A stretch of DNA of 64,000 nucleotides from NCBI GenBank assembly GCA_023101885.1, contig JALPQD010000402.1:513017-577016 (forward strand), read 5' to 3'. This document shows, one piece after another, positions 36,341 to 49,562 of the stretch. The position numbers and the translations under genes are program-made. Positions within the stretch are counted from its first letter, which is position 1, and every line of letters begins with the position of its first letter. The DNA comes from Typhlomys cinereus. Taxonomy: Eukaryota; Chordata; Mammalia; Rodentia; Platacanthomyidae. The notes beneath the pieces were generated by a model. The model saw nothing but the letters and a program-made list of their open reading frames with translations. It was not told the origin of the DNA and made no database searches.

Positions 36341-38629
36341 TGATTATAAAAAATTGGCTCACCTCTTTGAGGGCTGACACCTCCAAGATCTATAAGGCAA
36401 GGGTGAAGAAAGGAGGGAGGAGAAGGAGGAGTGAGCTGACTTCCAAAGGAGATATACGGTAGGTGGCTCCAATTCCAGGAGAGGAAACCACAAACTCCCA
36501 GTCATCTGAAGTTGTACAAAAGTCACCTGTGGTTTCCTGTGCCCCTGGATGGAACCGCCTGATGTGGGCAATTGTTAAGGTCTACCAACAGGAACTTTTT
36601 ATACCACGCAGGAGAGGCTGAGCTGGACAGCTCACAGCTATCACTGCCCAGGAGTGCACATAGAGGTTACATGTGACATAAGGCAACTGTATCCCTACTA
36701 TGAAACTGGATTTCTTGCCAGGATTCTTATTACTCTTGATTTGAAGACAATAGACCCAAACCTTGGTAAATGATAAAACTGCAAGCAAGATTATTGCAAT
36801 TGAGGAACACCAGCGAGTAACTTTTGAGCACTGGGGAAGCACCCCGCGGGCCATAGGAGCATGACTTTGCGTCCATTGCGATCATTGGTTCGCTATCGTT
36901 CGGCCCAGGTTTTCCCGGTTATCCTTCCTGGGTTGTCTTTTTTATATGCCTTTCAAACCTCTGTGGGGGGCCTTTTGCTCTGTTCCTGTCTGCTTGCCGG
37001 GTTCGTGGTTGTTTGTGGGTGCCTGCTCAGGACATCAGCTGTCCTTTCTTTAGAAAGGAATCCATATACTTTCTCTGCAGAAAGTCTGTGAACAAGGTGT
37101 CCTGGAAGTGGTGATCTTACTATGTCGATAACCTTCTGGTCAGGTTTCCTTAAGGACTTCCTAGAGCGTTGGGGTGTGGGGCTTCCAGGGGACCCTCTTA
37201 GCCTCATTGCTCTGCTCCACACCTAAGAAAAAAATAATTTTTATTATTCTTACTTGAAACTGCCTAATAGAAGCGCTTTTTTTATCTGATACTCAAGGCA
37301 TCCAGAGATCATGCCCTGAGGTGGCATCTCCTCAATCTCTCTCGCTCTCTCTCATCTCATCTCCAATCTCTCTTAAATTGTAGGCATTCTTTTTTATTTT
37401 GATTTTTATTGTATGTGGTTTTCAAGTGGTCCCGTCCAAGACGTGAACGACACCAGTCTGAGCTAGAGAAAACAACCTCCCCATCTGATGCACAAGACCA
37501 TGCCGGAGTGCAGCTATTGCAAGGGCTTGGGAAACCCTGTTATTAGTTTCCCTTGCCCATACTCTGACGGTCATTGGGGCTGAGCCCTGGGAAGAGGTGA
37601 ACTTGACTTTCTGCTAGTGAAATGTCTTGTTCCCTAAACAACCAATTTTAGGACCTCCTGGGTATTCTCTGTGTTTTGGGAAAAAGAATGGTTCTGCCTC
37701 CTGATAGAAGCCAATGGCGGGCTTGACGGAGCTAGGAGCGCTGGCCAATGCCCCCCTTGGGGTGCCCGGCATTCTGGCATGGTCAGGTTACATCTCCGTG
37801 GTCATGGACTGGTCAGTTGTTTTAATGTTTTTGGAGATCGGAGTTCACTGGACGCTCAGACTGACTCAGGCTCACAACCGACCAAGCCGGTATGGTGTAA
37901 AACTTAATTGTAGGGAGTGCATTCGCTGATGTGGGTGGATGTGGTGTGTAAGTGTGCAGTGGTTACTCGCTGTGCTGCTCTGAGCATGTCAAAGTCCAGC
38001 AACTCAAAACGGAGATAGGGAGCTTTGTTTCAGGCTCCCGATTCCAGAGGGGAGATACCATCTTTCCTGGATGGGAAGGCGTGGCTGGTGGCAGAAGCTG
38101 TAGAGTGGCTATGTCATAGCTATCATGGCGAACCAGAGCTTGCTGCAAGCCCAAGGGGCAGACTACACTCATTCCCACAGGCGAGGCTATTTAAACCTCA
38201 GGCCCACCCCCGTACTGCCTTCTTCCAACCAGGGCTCCACTTCCACAAGGGGCCATGACCTATCCCAACTTAAGAGTCAAACACATGAACCTGTTGGGGG
38301 ACACTCGACATCTCAGATATGACAGACGGGGAATACATGCATGTATTTGGAGGCCGAAACTGTGGTCCTTCCTCATTGCTCTTCAGCTTGTGTTCGGAGA
38401 CAGGGGCTCCCTGAAATCTTCCAGCTTGCCAGCCTGGCTGGGCAAGGACACCTATGGGATGAATCTAGTCTGCTGTCCTTCCTTTCCACTGGGGTTGCAA
38501 CTGTGCCGCACCTTTCCGACACCCAGGCTGCTGGGACTTAACTTTTAGGTCCTCAAACTGTGCAGCCGGCCCTTGTACCAATGACCCTGCTCCCAGCCTC
38601 TGTCGGCTGATTGATTTTGTTTGCTCAGC

Positions 38630-38732
38630 AAGTGTGTGTGTGATGGGTGGGTGTGTGTGTTGTGTGTGTGTGTTTAGGGTGTGTGTGTGTGTTCGGTGTG
38701 TGTGTGACAGAGAGAGAGAGAAGAGAGAGAGG
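38630..38732. repeat. (TG)n-(AG)n microsatellite
   Basis: Imperfect TG repeats at 38,630-38,707 are followed by AG repeats at 38,708-38,732. Confidence 0.85.
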
Positions 38733-39161
38733 GCACTGGATGTTCCCTATGAGGAATCAATGGTGACTTAAGGAAATGAAGCCTAGATAATGCTTTCTAC
38801 GTTCTTGCTTGCTTCCCTTGAGACTTCCCAGGCATTTTCTACCGACGAGAAGGACAGACTGCTATCAATTTGCACCTGGAATTTTTTAATGGGACCTGGA
38901 GATTCTGAACATCAGGCCTCCTGCTGATGAGGGCCGAGTCTGAATACCTGGAAGCCAGCATCTTCCAGCCCCAATTTGCTGATTCATTTACTTTTATGAT
39001 TTCCTTTGTGTCCACTCCATTGTTTGAATACTTGGGCGGTCCCAGCAGACACATGCTTCCCGTCCTTCTCTTGAGGTCGGGTTGAGTCTCACAAGCATGT
39101 TCTTGTTGCACCGGGGGGGGCTTTGGGTTCTCCCTGTGCAGGTAGTGGTGTCCTGTCCTCC

Positions 39162-39186
39162 NNNNNNNNNNNNNNNNNNNNNNNNN
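39162..39186. other. Assembly gap, 25 N
   Basis: Exactly 25 N. A round number indicates a scaffold join of nominal size. True distance, order and orientation across it are unknown from this sequence. Confidence 0.98.
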
Positions 39187-39904
39187 TCCGCTCGGGTCCC
39201 TCACCCCGTTTGGCCTTCACTTGCTTGCGACTCCCGCTTATCACTGTTTGACGCCCCTTTCCCGACTCTCACCTCATCTTTCCACTAGTCCCCATCGGTT
39301 CGTCTCACGGTCACACTGCCCACCTTATCCCTGCCTCCCCCCTCTCTCCCCGTATCCCCCGCCCTTGGCACCTCGTTCCCTTATTTCCCCCTGGCTGGGC
39401 CCTCTTCACTTTTTTTTCCTACTCCCACCCCATGGACTGTTCATTATCAGTTACCACAGTATTTTCTGACCCTAGGATGACTTTTGAAACTTTACTCCTC
39501 TGTTTATTCATCTTTTTCTCTCTCAAATACATGTACTATATTTAAAACCCCTACACTGTTCCCACTCGTAATCCACTGGCTTGACGACGAACCCGCTGCC
39601 AATATTCCCTATCATAATCCCTCTCCACCTGCTTTACTTGGTCTGGACGATCTCGACTCTAGACTAAACCTGCTGCTTATCACCATCGTCGTGTGCCATG
39701 AGTCCTACTCCCCTACCGTCCCATGGTGGACGAACGAACCACCTTCCTGAGCTGTACCTTCTACCCACCGACTCCCCACCCTCACCCCACCATGACCTGT
39801 GCCTGATACTACTCGCTTTGTTTGGCTGGTATTTCTGCCCAGGAATGCGGATGATGGCCCAAGCTGGCACCCCGGCCATCTGACGACCGCTAAAGCCCGA
39901 ACCT
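39187..39904. other. Corrupted contig end: degraded copy of about 10.9-11.6 kb
   Basis: Short anchors keep the order of the 11.15-11.6 kb region. 39,479-39,545 parallels 11,186-11,255 ('cttttgaaa', then 'tctttttctctctca', then 'tatttaaaa'). About 39,670-39,710 parallels 11,355-11,395 ('tgcttatc', 'atgag', 'cctac'). 39,721-39,760 parallels 11,401-11,440 ('catggtgga', then 'gctgtac'). Between anchors many A residues of copy 1 are replaced by C, making the segment unnaturally C-rich. No gene should be called here. Confidence 0.7.
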
Positions 39905-40019
39905 CGCGACCCACGTATAACCCCCCATGGATGGGGGAAGGGCTCCTGTAGTCCCCACTTCTCCCCGAGTGCATATTGTGGTTAATGCCAGCTGAGGAAG
40001 GGACCGAGCTGTTGCTAAC

Positions 40020-40336
40020 TAATATATCCTTTTATAAAAAATTTATTCATTGTGCATGTGTTTCATGTGTGTATGTATGTTGTGTTGTGTATGTAGTGTG
40101 TGTGTGTGTGAGTAGCCCCACCGGAGCAATTCCGACCACCACACCTGGACCGCCTCACCTCCTCCTTGTTTACTTTGCGCCTGGGATTCACAGGCTCCGC
40201 CACCAGGACCAAAACGCAGGGAGGCCGCCCCCGCTTTCCGCTCGACGTCTGTACTGTGGGGTCTAGGATCCAGCTCAGGACCTTCCGCCTGCAAGGCAGA
40301 GGCTTAACCCCTGAGGCCACTCTCCACCCCAATATA
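40020..40336 (-). mobile_element. tRNA-derived SINE, copy 2
   Basis: This is the same insertion as 11,703-12,020: an 'aatatatc' target site at both ends (40,021 and 40,331), a (GT)n tail and a SINE body whose tRNA-like head ends at about 40,330. Numerous single-base indels compared with copy 1. Confidence 0.8.
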
Positions 40337-42469
40337 TCACTTATTGTAGCTGCAGCACCAAAATCTTAAAAAAATAAATTTATGAGAGATGGTGAAATGT
40401 TGCATGGTAAAGGCACCTGAATTGGGCACTGTGTGAAGGAGAAAACTGTATCCAAAAGTTCTCCTCTGAACGGCAAATCTGAATTTTTCTCTCTCTCCAT
40501 TCCCTCCTCTCTCTCTCTCTCTCGCTCGCTCCCTCACATTTCGACTCCCACCTCCTCCTACTCCTCACAAAGAGAAAATAAAATAAAGCAAACAACCAGG
40601 TTGGATGATACTTAATTTGCTTTTTCATTGCAATGTTTTACAATGACAAGGCTATTATTCTTCTCCAATTTTTATTACAGAAATAATACATGTTTTAATA
40701 CCTCTCCCATATTAGAGGGTACAAACAAGCCTTATCAAATTAAAAGACTCAAAATGTTCATATGGTTTATTATTTTCAGTGACTGATGGTCACCCGTGAT
40801 GATAAAGCCATGTATACAGTCATTGATATCTCAATCACGTACATTAGGCAAACACAGAAACAGAAATCCAACAGGGTAAAGATTCATGTTATTTCTATGT
40901 AATTTTTGAAGGATGAGAACAAATCCACAAAGAAGGAAGAGGTAAAATCACAGGGTATAATCAACTGGAATTAATACATTTCAGACAATGTTTCATGGAA
41001 GGAAACACCCACCTTAAGGTAATAAAACGGCAATCCCTTTCCAAGATTTTAAGTATTTTAGATTGTGGTGACTTTTTTTCACAGAGTCCCTTAAGTAAAA
41101 GAGTTACTTTCATTGTTTAATTGTTTGGTTACAGTGACTTTTTAAAATACCATTATTCCCTTTCATTCTTTAAATACACTCTATTTTATACTTATTATGA
41201 ACTATTTCTAATACTAATGAAGTACATGAACATCATTCTTTAAATTGTTATAACAGTACTAGTAAATCAATGACTTAAAGTAATAAATACACTAGAAGAG
41301 TAGAAAACAATAAGGACACACGAAATCAATTAGGAAGAATATTTAAGCTTACACACACACAAGTAAATATTAGAACCACACATGGGAATTTTAGCAAAAA
41401 ATTTTGAATTAGACTGACAGACCTTTTTTTTTTTTACTTGAAAAGTCTTTTATTATAAAATTTTCAATTATTTTGAAATTGTTTATTTGAATAATGGTAA
41501 GTTTGTGTAAAGACTGATTTGGTTGCAGCTTGATGTTTTATTCTGAAAATACTTGGTATGCTGAATCCTTGCCCTGCAAAATCTTGATTGGGATAAAATA
41601 CAGTTATTTTTACTACTCTTCTTTTTTTAAAACTTTTTTTATTACTCACGCTCAGAACAAACTAATAGGTACACCGGTTCCTTCCCTCCCTCCTTCTACC
41701 ATCCCTCTGCCACCCTCCCCACACCTTCCTCCCCACCGTCCAGTATCTCCCTCCCCCAATCCCAGGAGAATCCTTAATGTGTGCATGCCAAACTCTCCTC
41801 TGGGTCCTCCCTCTCCATGACGTACAAGGACCCAGCGGCATTCCCTTAAGCATAGGAACACTATTTTGGCTGTCAATCTCTTGCCTCCAAGATCTTGGTG
41901 CTTTAGCAAATGCTAGAACTTTGTGGGTCAATAGTGTGTTGGACATTGGGCAGGGCATGCAAAGTCCAATTATGATTGCTTGCCCTAACTTGTGTGAGTA
42001 TCTTGCTATCATTGCTCCTCCCATCCTTTGCTCTTACACTCTTACCGCCCCCTCTTCCAAAATTTCCTGAGCTTCAGGATGGGGAGAGATTAGCTGGCCT
42101 AGTTCTAGGTGGTTGATATAGAGTCTCTGAAGTTCTGGATTGGGTTTGTTGATTTTCTTTTGCGTTTTGCTGCTCCTGCAATGCCCTTCACTCCATCCTG
42201 GATGGGTATTGATGTCACCCCCTGGCCAGAGACTAAAAAGCTGTTAAATAGACTCTTGTTATAAAGAGATATCAAAGGTAGATGTATAAAGTGGAAACCC
42301 ATCATGGGAGGGGTCAACCACCCATTTGCAAATGGTTACTTATTATCTGCCAGACTATATGCCCTTCCCTTCTGGTGAGATCACACCCCCCCCAGTAGTA
42401 AATGATCAGGAACGAAAAGTCTGTGAACTTAACCAGATGTCTCATTCTTACTTACAGTCCTTGTGGAGG

Positions 42470-45400
42470 CCATTTTCTCTGCTGTAACATGGTCCCCTTC
42501 CTCCATTTTCGGTGTGGCCCTCCTACCCCATCCCTCCTGTTCATACTCCTGCAATTACAGTATCAGAATTACATCGGTATCTCTAGGTGGGCTGGGTGGG
42601 TTTGGTACTAGGAGCCACCTATTAGGGAGTACATACGGCGCTTAATTTTCTGGGTCTGGGATACTTCACTTAATTAATGTTTCTAATGACATCCATTTCC
42701 TGGCAAATTCCAGTAATTCATCATTTTGATGGCTGAGTAGTACTCCATTGTATAGATGTACCACAGTTTCTATCCACCGTCAACTGTTGGACATTTGGGT
42801 GATTCCATGACCTTGCATTGTAAACAGTGCTGCTATGAACATGGTCGGCTTGTGTTATCGAGGTGAACCTTCTGATGATGGGGGGTTATTCCCAAAGTGG
42901 AATACGCGGGTCATATGGCATTTCAATCTTTAATTTCTTAAGAATCTCCAGACTCTCGCCAGAGTGGCTGTATGAGACTGCACTTCCCACCAGCAATACA
43001 GGAGAGTTCCCTCTCTCCACATCCTCTCCAGCATTTGGTGTGTTCGATTGTGGATTTTTGCCATCCTGACCGGGGTGAGATGAATCTCAGGGAATTGTTT
43101 TTGCATTTCCCTGATGGCTAAGGAAGTGGAGCATTTTTTCAGATATTTGTTAGAACGTTTTAATTTCATCCCTAGTAAAGTTTCTTTAAGTTCAGGGCCC
43201 ATTTTTTAATTGGGCCATTAGTTTCCTTGGTGTTTAGTTTTCTAAGTTCTATTGGGGTGCACTCTGAGAAGATTTTCTCCTATCTGTGGGTTGCCTTTGA
43301 GCTCGTGTTACAATCCTTTATCTGAACAGAAGCTCTTTTTTTCACAAGATCCCAACTGTTGAGAGTTGTAGCAGTGACTGTGCCATTGGAGTCTGTTTAG
43401 GAACTGTTGGCCTAGCCCAATCAGCTCGAGGGAGTCCCTACCCTTTCAACTATGGTTTTTATAGTCTCTGGCCTTAAATCAAGGTCCTTGATCCATTTGG
43501 AATTAAGTCTTGTACAGGTGACAAGTAGGGTCCAGCTTTATCTTCTGCAGGGAGATCCAGTTTTGCCAGCACCATTGGTTGAAGATCTCTTCTTTCCATT
43601 GGATTCTTTGGGCCCCTTTGTCAAAGACAAATGGCTGTATTTGTGGCTTATATCTGGGTCTTCAACCTTATCCATTGATCTGTGTGTCTATTTTGGAGCC
43701 AGTACCAGGCTGTTTTACAACATGGATTTGTAGTATAGACTAAGGTTTGGTATGGTATACCTCAGCTGTGTTTTTGTTACTCAGGATTGTTTTGCTATCC
43801 TGGGTCTTTTGTGCCTCCATATGAATTTGAGATTGTTTGGTCAACTTCTTTAAAGATTGCTTTGGGATTTGTATTGGTATAGCATTGAATTTATATTGCC
43901 TTTGGTAGGATGGTCATTTTTACGATGTTGATTCTGCCAATCCAGGAACAAGGGAGGTCTTTCCACCTTCTGGTGCTTCTGCTATTTCTTTCTTTAGGGT
44001 TTAAAGTTTTCATTGTAAAGGTCTTTTACTCCTTGGTTAGGTTTATCCAAGGATTTTCTTTTTTTAGGGGCTAAGTAAATGGGATTGTCTCTCAGGCTTT
44101 TTCCCTTCTTTCATTCTGGGCATATAGGAAGCCTCTGATTTTTGACATTTATTTTGTATCCTGCCACACTGCTGACTTCTCAATTAGTTCAGGAGCTTCG
44201 TGTGAGTTTTTGGGATCACTCAGAGTAAGATCATGTCATCTGCAAATAGGATAGCTTGACTTCTTCCTTGCCGATTTCAATCCCTTTATGCCCTTTCTTG
44301 TCTATGGCTTCAGCTAAGACTTCAAGTACAATATTGAATAGAAGTGGTGAGATGGACAGCCTTGTTAGTTCCTGATCGAAGTGGAATGCTTCATTTTTCC
44401 CCATTGAGCATAATCCTTGCTGTGGTGTTGTTATACAGCTTTTATTATATGATAAAGGTTCCTTCCATTCCTACTGTCTCTAGCGTTTTGATCATAAAAG
44501 GCTGTGGATTGTCAAAAGCTTTTTCTGCATCTATGAGAGTATCATGTGGTCTTGGACTTTGGACTGGTTTACATGATGAATTACATTTATTGATTGCTGT
44601 ATGTTGAACCAACCTTGTGTGCTCGGGATAAAGCCTACTTGGTCCCCGTGGATCTTTTTGATATATTTTTGAATCCTATTTGCTAAGACTTTGTTGAGAA
44701 TCTTGTGCTGTTGTCATCAGAGACATCGGCTATAGTTGTCTTTTTAAGTAATCTTTTTAGGTTTTGGGATTAAAACGATATTACTTCATAGAAGGAATGG
44801 TGGTAGTGTTCCTTCTTTGCTATTTGATGGAACAGTTTAAGGCGTATTGGTGTTATTATCTCTCAAATGTCTGGTAGAACTCTGTGCTGAATCCATCGGT
44901 CCAGGACATTTTTTGGTGGGAAGGTTGAGATTACTTCCTCAATTTCCTTATATGTTATAGGACTATTTAAATATTCACAACTTCCTGATTCAATTTAGGT
45001 AAGTTGTTTTACTTAGAAATTCATCCATCTCTTTTGTGTTGTCAAACTTCACAGAGTATAAGTTTTTAAATATGATGTTATAATTCTCTGGATTTCTGGG
45101 TATCAGTAGTGATAACTCCATGTTCATTTCTAATTTTGTTAATTGGGTTTTCTCTCTCTGCTTTTGGTTATTGTTAGAGCTAGGGTGTATCAATCTTATT
45201 GATTTTTCAAAGACCAGCTTTTTGACTGGTTGATTTTTCTATCGTTTTCTTAATCTCGATTTCAGATATTTCTCCCTTATTGTCTAATCTCTTCTCTTCT
45301 ACTAATTTGGGATCAGATTGCTCAGTTTCTCTAAAGCTTTAAGCTGCATTGTTAAGTTGTTTATTTCTGATGTTTCCATTTTTTTGACGTAGGCATTAAG

Positions 45401-46270
45401 AGCTATGAACTTACCTCTTAGAACAGCTTTCTTTGTCCCAGAGATTTTTGTAAGTTGTATTTTCATTATCATTCACTTTCAGGATCTTGAATTTCCTTTT
45501 TAATTTCTTCTGAATCCAGTTCTCTTCAGCATTCTAGTGTTAGAGTTTCCAGGAGTTAGTGTATTTTCTTTGTTTCTTGTGTTGTGGATGTCGCTTTAGG
45601 CCGTGGTGGTCTGATAGGGCACAGGTTAGAATTTCAACTAGATTCGTTTTTTTCTGGCCCAGTATGTGATCTATTTGGAGAAAGTTCATGTGCGCTGAGA
45701 AAAATGTGTATTCTTTGGTGCGTGGGTGAAAAGTTCGATAGAGATCTGTGAGGTCCATTTCTTTAGGGTTTGATTAAGGTCCAAAGTGTCTCTGTTAAGC
45801 TTTTGACTGGTTGATCTATCCCATGTAGAGAGGGCGGTGTTGAAGTCCCCAAGAATTATCCTTTGGGGGTTGATTTCTTGCTTTAGACGCTGTAGGGTTT
45901 TCTTAATGAATGTGGAGGGGCCCGTATTGGGTGCATATATGTTCAGTATTGTGAAGTCTTCCTGGTGAATTGTACCTGTGACTAAAATGTAGTATCCATC
46001 CGTGTCTCTTATAATTTTCTTTGGTTTGAAGTCTACTTTGTCTGATACATAATGGTACCCCTGCCTGTTTTTTGCTTCCATTGCTTGTAGAATTGTTGAC
46101 CAGCCTTTTATTTTTAGGCGTGCCTATCTTTTGTGGGAGATGGGTTTCCTGCAGGCAGCAGATTGATGGATTGTGATTTTTAATCCAATTTGTAATCTGT
46201 GTCTCTTGATCGGTGAATTAAGTCATTAACTTTAGTGTTATAATGGAGAAACTATGTTAATTCCAGACAT
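42470..46270 (-). pseudogene. L1 ORF2, copy 2, heavily frameshifted
   Basis: The initiator ATG is at 46,270. The endonuclease is readable in two pieces: 46,081-45,686 (through the [14 protein letters not shown] block) and 45,758-45,540 (through IDHILGQ and ALSDHHGL). RT fragments follow, such as the complement of 'catctgcaaatag' at about 44,238 for FADDM. Even the expected stop is damaged: the complement reads 'ggccatttt' at 42,468 where copy 1 has 'ggcctatttt'. The density of indels far exceeds that in copy 1. Confidence 0.8.
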
Positions 46271-46319
46271 TTATTATGTTTAGTAGCTTTTATAAGTATA
46301 TTCTTGCTTTTAATGATGT

Positions 46320-47328
46320 TTATTTCCTTCTGTTCTCCTGGATATGCCTGTTTTTTTCTTCAGCTTGAGTATCATTTCTAGTTCTATTTTGTTTGTGGAA
46401 GCTTGACTTATCCTAAGTTGTCTTTTGCTGGAAATTTTTCTTTCTCCCTGGATCATGACAGATAGTTTTGCCGGGTAATATCAGTCGTGGTTTGACATTT
46501 TTGCCATTATTACGTAACATTAGTACTGTCTCTCCAAGCTCTTCTTGCTTTTATGTTTCCATGAGAAGTCATTTGTTATTTTAATAGGTTTCCTTTAAAA
46601 GTGACTTGTTTTTTCTCCTTGAAGCTCTCAGCACCTTTTCTTTCTTGAATGTGGAGTGTTTAACTAATTTGCCATGGCGAGTTTCTATTTTGGTCGTATC
46701 TTGTTTGGAGGTGTGAATGCTCTTGTATTTGGATGGGCCTCCTTCTTCAGTTGAGTGAAGTTTTCTTGATGATATTGAAAAATTTCCTCGGTGGGATTTT
46801 GAGATTCTTGCTCTGGTATTCCATGAATCGCATGTTAGGCTTTTCAGTGTCCCATATCTCTTGATATTTCTCTCACAGTATCTTTTGTGGCTTTAACAAC
46901 CTCTTCCATTGAGCTGGTTAATTCTCCACTTATCTTCAAGTCTAGATTCTTTTTCTGCTTCGTAGTTCTGTGATAAGACTCTCTGTGGATTCTGGGTTGA
47001 AGATAACTTGTCTTTTAGCTTCATTTTAAACTCTGCTGAGTGTTTTAACTGTCTATGCCATTTTTGTTTCTTGACTGTTTTTCTCCATCCTCCAAATGCG
47101 TTGTGTTCCTGTTCAAAGTGTTGATGCGTTGTTTAATTCCTCGGATTTCCTTTCATAGTAGATACATGGTAATGATCATATTTGAAGGTCGTTGTCTTGG
47201 GTCTGGCTTTTCTGGCTGTTTTCTGTGAATTTGTTCTGGTTGGAATCCATCCTTAAGGGTTGATTCTTTCAGTGGGGGATTGGTCTCCTTGGGTTTGGTT
47301 CTCATGGATCGCACTTTGACTTGGGCAT
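46320..47328 (-). pseudogene. L1 ORF1, copy 2, heavily frameshifted
   Basis: The ATG is at 47,328-47,326 (complement of 'cttgggcattg'). The coding order matches 19,272-18,205 but no open piece of useful length survives. The region is about 60 bp shorter than copy 1. These are mostly isolated single-base deletions, plus a scrambled patch at about 46,380-46,420. Confidence 0.75.
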
Positions 47329-48189
47329 TGTTGTTTTGTCTTCTAAGGTGTTTTTGTTTTTCTTCTAGGGGTTTTCTGTTTCTGTGTGTTTTTGACTAAA
47401 CTGATTTAGTTGGTATACTACACTTGGGCAGTTGTTACCAGTGCTTGCCTTGGGGTTGGGTATGTTTGTCTTTTGTTATTGTTATTTCCTGCTGAGGCTA
47501 TAGGCTGTTAGTACATCAGTTAAATCAGGTTAAGTAGACGGGGGTGAATATAGTATGGTAGTGCACTTTTACGATGTAGTTTTTTGGTGATAGTTAGAGT
47601 GAGTGGTGTATTCCCTGGAGTTGTATATGTTTGGGGGTGGCTGTATGGAAATGTTGATCTACAGTGATTAATATTAGAAAAGAACAGTAAGGTGAAAAAA
47701 AAGGGGAGATTTACTTATCTTTGGCTGGATGTGAAGAATCTCTCCCAGGATAGGATGATTGTAGAGTTTTCAGATGTATGGCCTTTGACCCTTAGAACTT
47801 TGCTTGAGTGTTCTTTGGACCTATTGAATTCTGGTAGCAGTGTGTCTTCTGTAGACCATTTGTGTGGGTCCCCCCATGGGCCAGAGAGGCAGAGGGTCTG
47901 ATGTTGTTGGCAGAAGTCTTCACCTGGGGCCTGGGACTTGGCTTATGGGCCCTCCCAAGCTCCAGGGATGGAGGAATGTGAGCAAGTCCGTCCAGTTGGT
48001 CAGACAGGCAGGCGGAGGAAGGAAAGGGGCTGGGGCAAGGGGCTCGGCCCAGGCCAAAGCCCAAGGCGGGCCGGGGCATGGGGCAGGGACACGGAGTGAA
48101 CTGGGGGCTGCTGGGGGGCGGGGCGGACCAGACCAGACAGGCTCACCACCTGGGGATGGCGGGGCGGACCGAGGCTTCCCGGGAGGGAG
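47329..48189 (-). promoter_or_regulatory. L1 'A' 5' UTR, copy 2
   Basis: A GC-rich leader equivalent to 19,273-20,147, with the same GGGGCGGGGCGG box (plus strand about 48,115). The donor-like motif seen in copy 1 reads 'ctcaccacctgg' here (48,142) and is altered by one deletion. Confidence 0.6.
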
Positions 48190-48204
48190 CTGACATGACA
48201 TCTT

Positions 48205-48637
48205 AGATAAAAGTCCAGTGGCCCACCAACAATAATAGAGGGTCTGGAAGGGGACATGAAAGTTTGTAGGGAGAAAAAGTGGGAGGATGTGTTTGGTGAT
48301 TAAGGGGTGAAAGAAAACACCATAAATTCCACTAAATTCATATATGCAACACTAAAAATATTAAGTTCCAAAAAAAAAGAAAGAAAGAAAGACAGTTGTT
48401 AAAAAAAAAACATTGGCTACATTTTTAATCACATGAAAGTAGAAGAGAGACAGACTGGAAAGGAGAAGATAGAACCAGGATAGAAAGAGAATGAGATTGG
48501 ATAATAAAGGATAAACCACATAAAATTGTGTTTATCTGTGAAAGTGCAAACAAATTAAATACAATGTAAGCTCCAATTGTGTTTCCTGATTATGTATTTC
48601 CTATTACATACTCTCTTTTAAAGGTGTCCAAATAGTT
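48205..48637. other. Flank between L1 and receptor pseudogene, copy 2
   Basis: Equivalent to 20,163-20,603, with scattered single-base deletions and insertions. No gene. Confidence 0.6.
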
Positions 48638-49562
48638 ACAGAACCACAAAATCCAACACATGTGTCAGAATTTCATCTCATGGAACTCTCAGAGGATCCA
48701 GAGCTGCAGCCCATTCTCTTCGGACTTTCCTGTCCATGTACCTGGTCACAGTGCTTGGGAACCTGCTCATCATCCTTGCTGTCAGCTCTGACTCCCACCT
48801 CCACACCCCCATGTACTTCTTCCTGTGGCAACCCTGTCCTGGGGCTGACATCGGCTCATCTCTACCACAGGCCCAAAGTTAATTTCAAATATTCACACTT
48901 ACAGTAGACTCATCCTTATGCATGCTGTCTAATGCAGATTCTCTTTTTATACTTTTTGTTGTATGGATTACATGCTCCTGACTGTGATGGGCCTATGATC
49001 AGTTCGTGGCCATCTCTCATCCCCTGCATACCCAGTCTCATGAACCCTAGTTTTCTGGGTCTTTTTAGTCATAATTCTTTTTTACTCAGTGTTTTAGACT
49101 CTCAAGCACATAACTTGATTGCTTTGCAGATTATCTACTTCAAGGATGTGGAAATTTCCAATTCTGTGACCCATCTCATCCCTCAACCTTTCATGTTCTG
49201 AAACGTAACTAGTAGCATTTTCAGATATTTTTTGCTCACTGCATACGGCATTTTTCCTATCACAGGAATCTTGATGTCTTATTAAAAACTGTGTCCTCCA
49301 TTCTGAGAATCCCATCTTCAGGTGGGAAATACAAAGTCTTCTTCACCTGTGGCTCTCACCTGTCAGTGGTTTGCTTATTTTACGGAACAGCCCTTGGAAC
49401 GTACCTTGATTCATATGCATCACAGTCTCCCAGGAAGGGTTTTGATGGCCTCGGTCATTTACACTGTGATCACCCCTTTGCTGAATCCTTTTACTACAGC
49501 TTGAGGAACAAGGACATTAAAAGCTCCCTGAACAGGCGTGGAGAAGCCCTCTCATGTCATGA
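48638..49562 (+). pseudogene. Olfactory receptor pseudogene, copy 2
   Basis: This is the same gene relic as 20,604-21,534. The lost initiator (ACA at 48,638-48,640) and both frame-shifting losses of copy 1 are present (near 48,940 and 49,157). There are additional indels, for example one T missing in 'cttcggactttcc' (about 48,726), extra G in 'ctgtggcaaccctgtcctgggg' (about 48,826-48,844), an extra T near 49,440 and a T missing in 'ttactacag' (49,491). The C-terminal segment still shows LRNKDIKSSLN. The extra lesions are probably sequence errors. Confidence 0.85.

Larger units (their letters stand above)
29411..39161. other. 9.7 kb with no recognisable gene and few repeats
   Basis: On both strands the longest open frames (e.g. 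32,691-33,281 minus, 196 codons) have no motifs I recognise, and many frames overlap on both strands, as expected of GC-richer non-coding DNA. Simple sequence consists of a C-tract at 30,552-30,595, a (TG)n/(AG)n at 36,281-36,340, and a larger (TG)n/(AG)n at 38,630-38,732. No L1 coding sequence was seen, in contrast to the rest of the window. It ends at the N gap. Confidence 0.5.
41414..48204 (-). mobile_element. L1 'A', copy 2
   Basis: The target-site duplication is intact on the right (48,190-48,204) and reads with errors on the left ('ctgacagacctt' from 41,414). Internal order is identical to 13,146-20,162, including the transduced segment (about 41,425-41,620) with its own T-run and the AATAAA complement. 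ORF1 and ORF2 are fragmented more severely than in copy 1. Confidence 0.9.
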
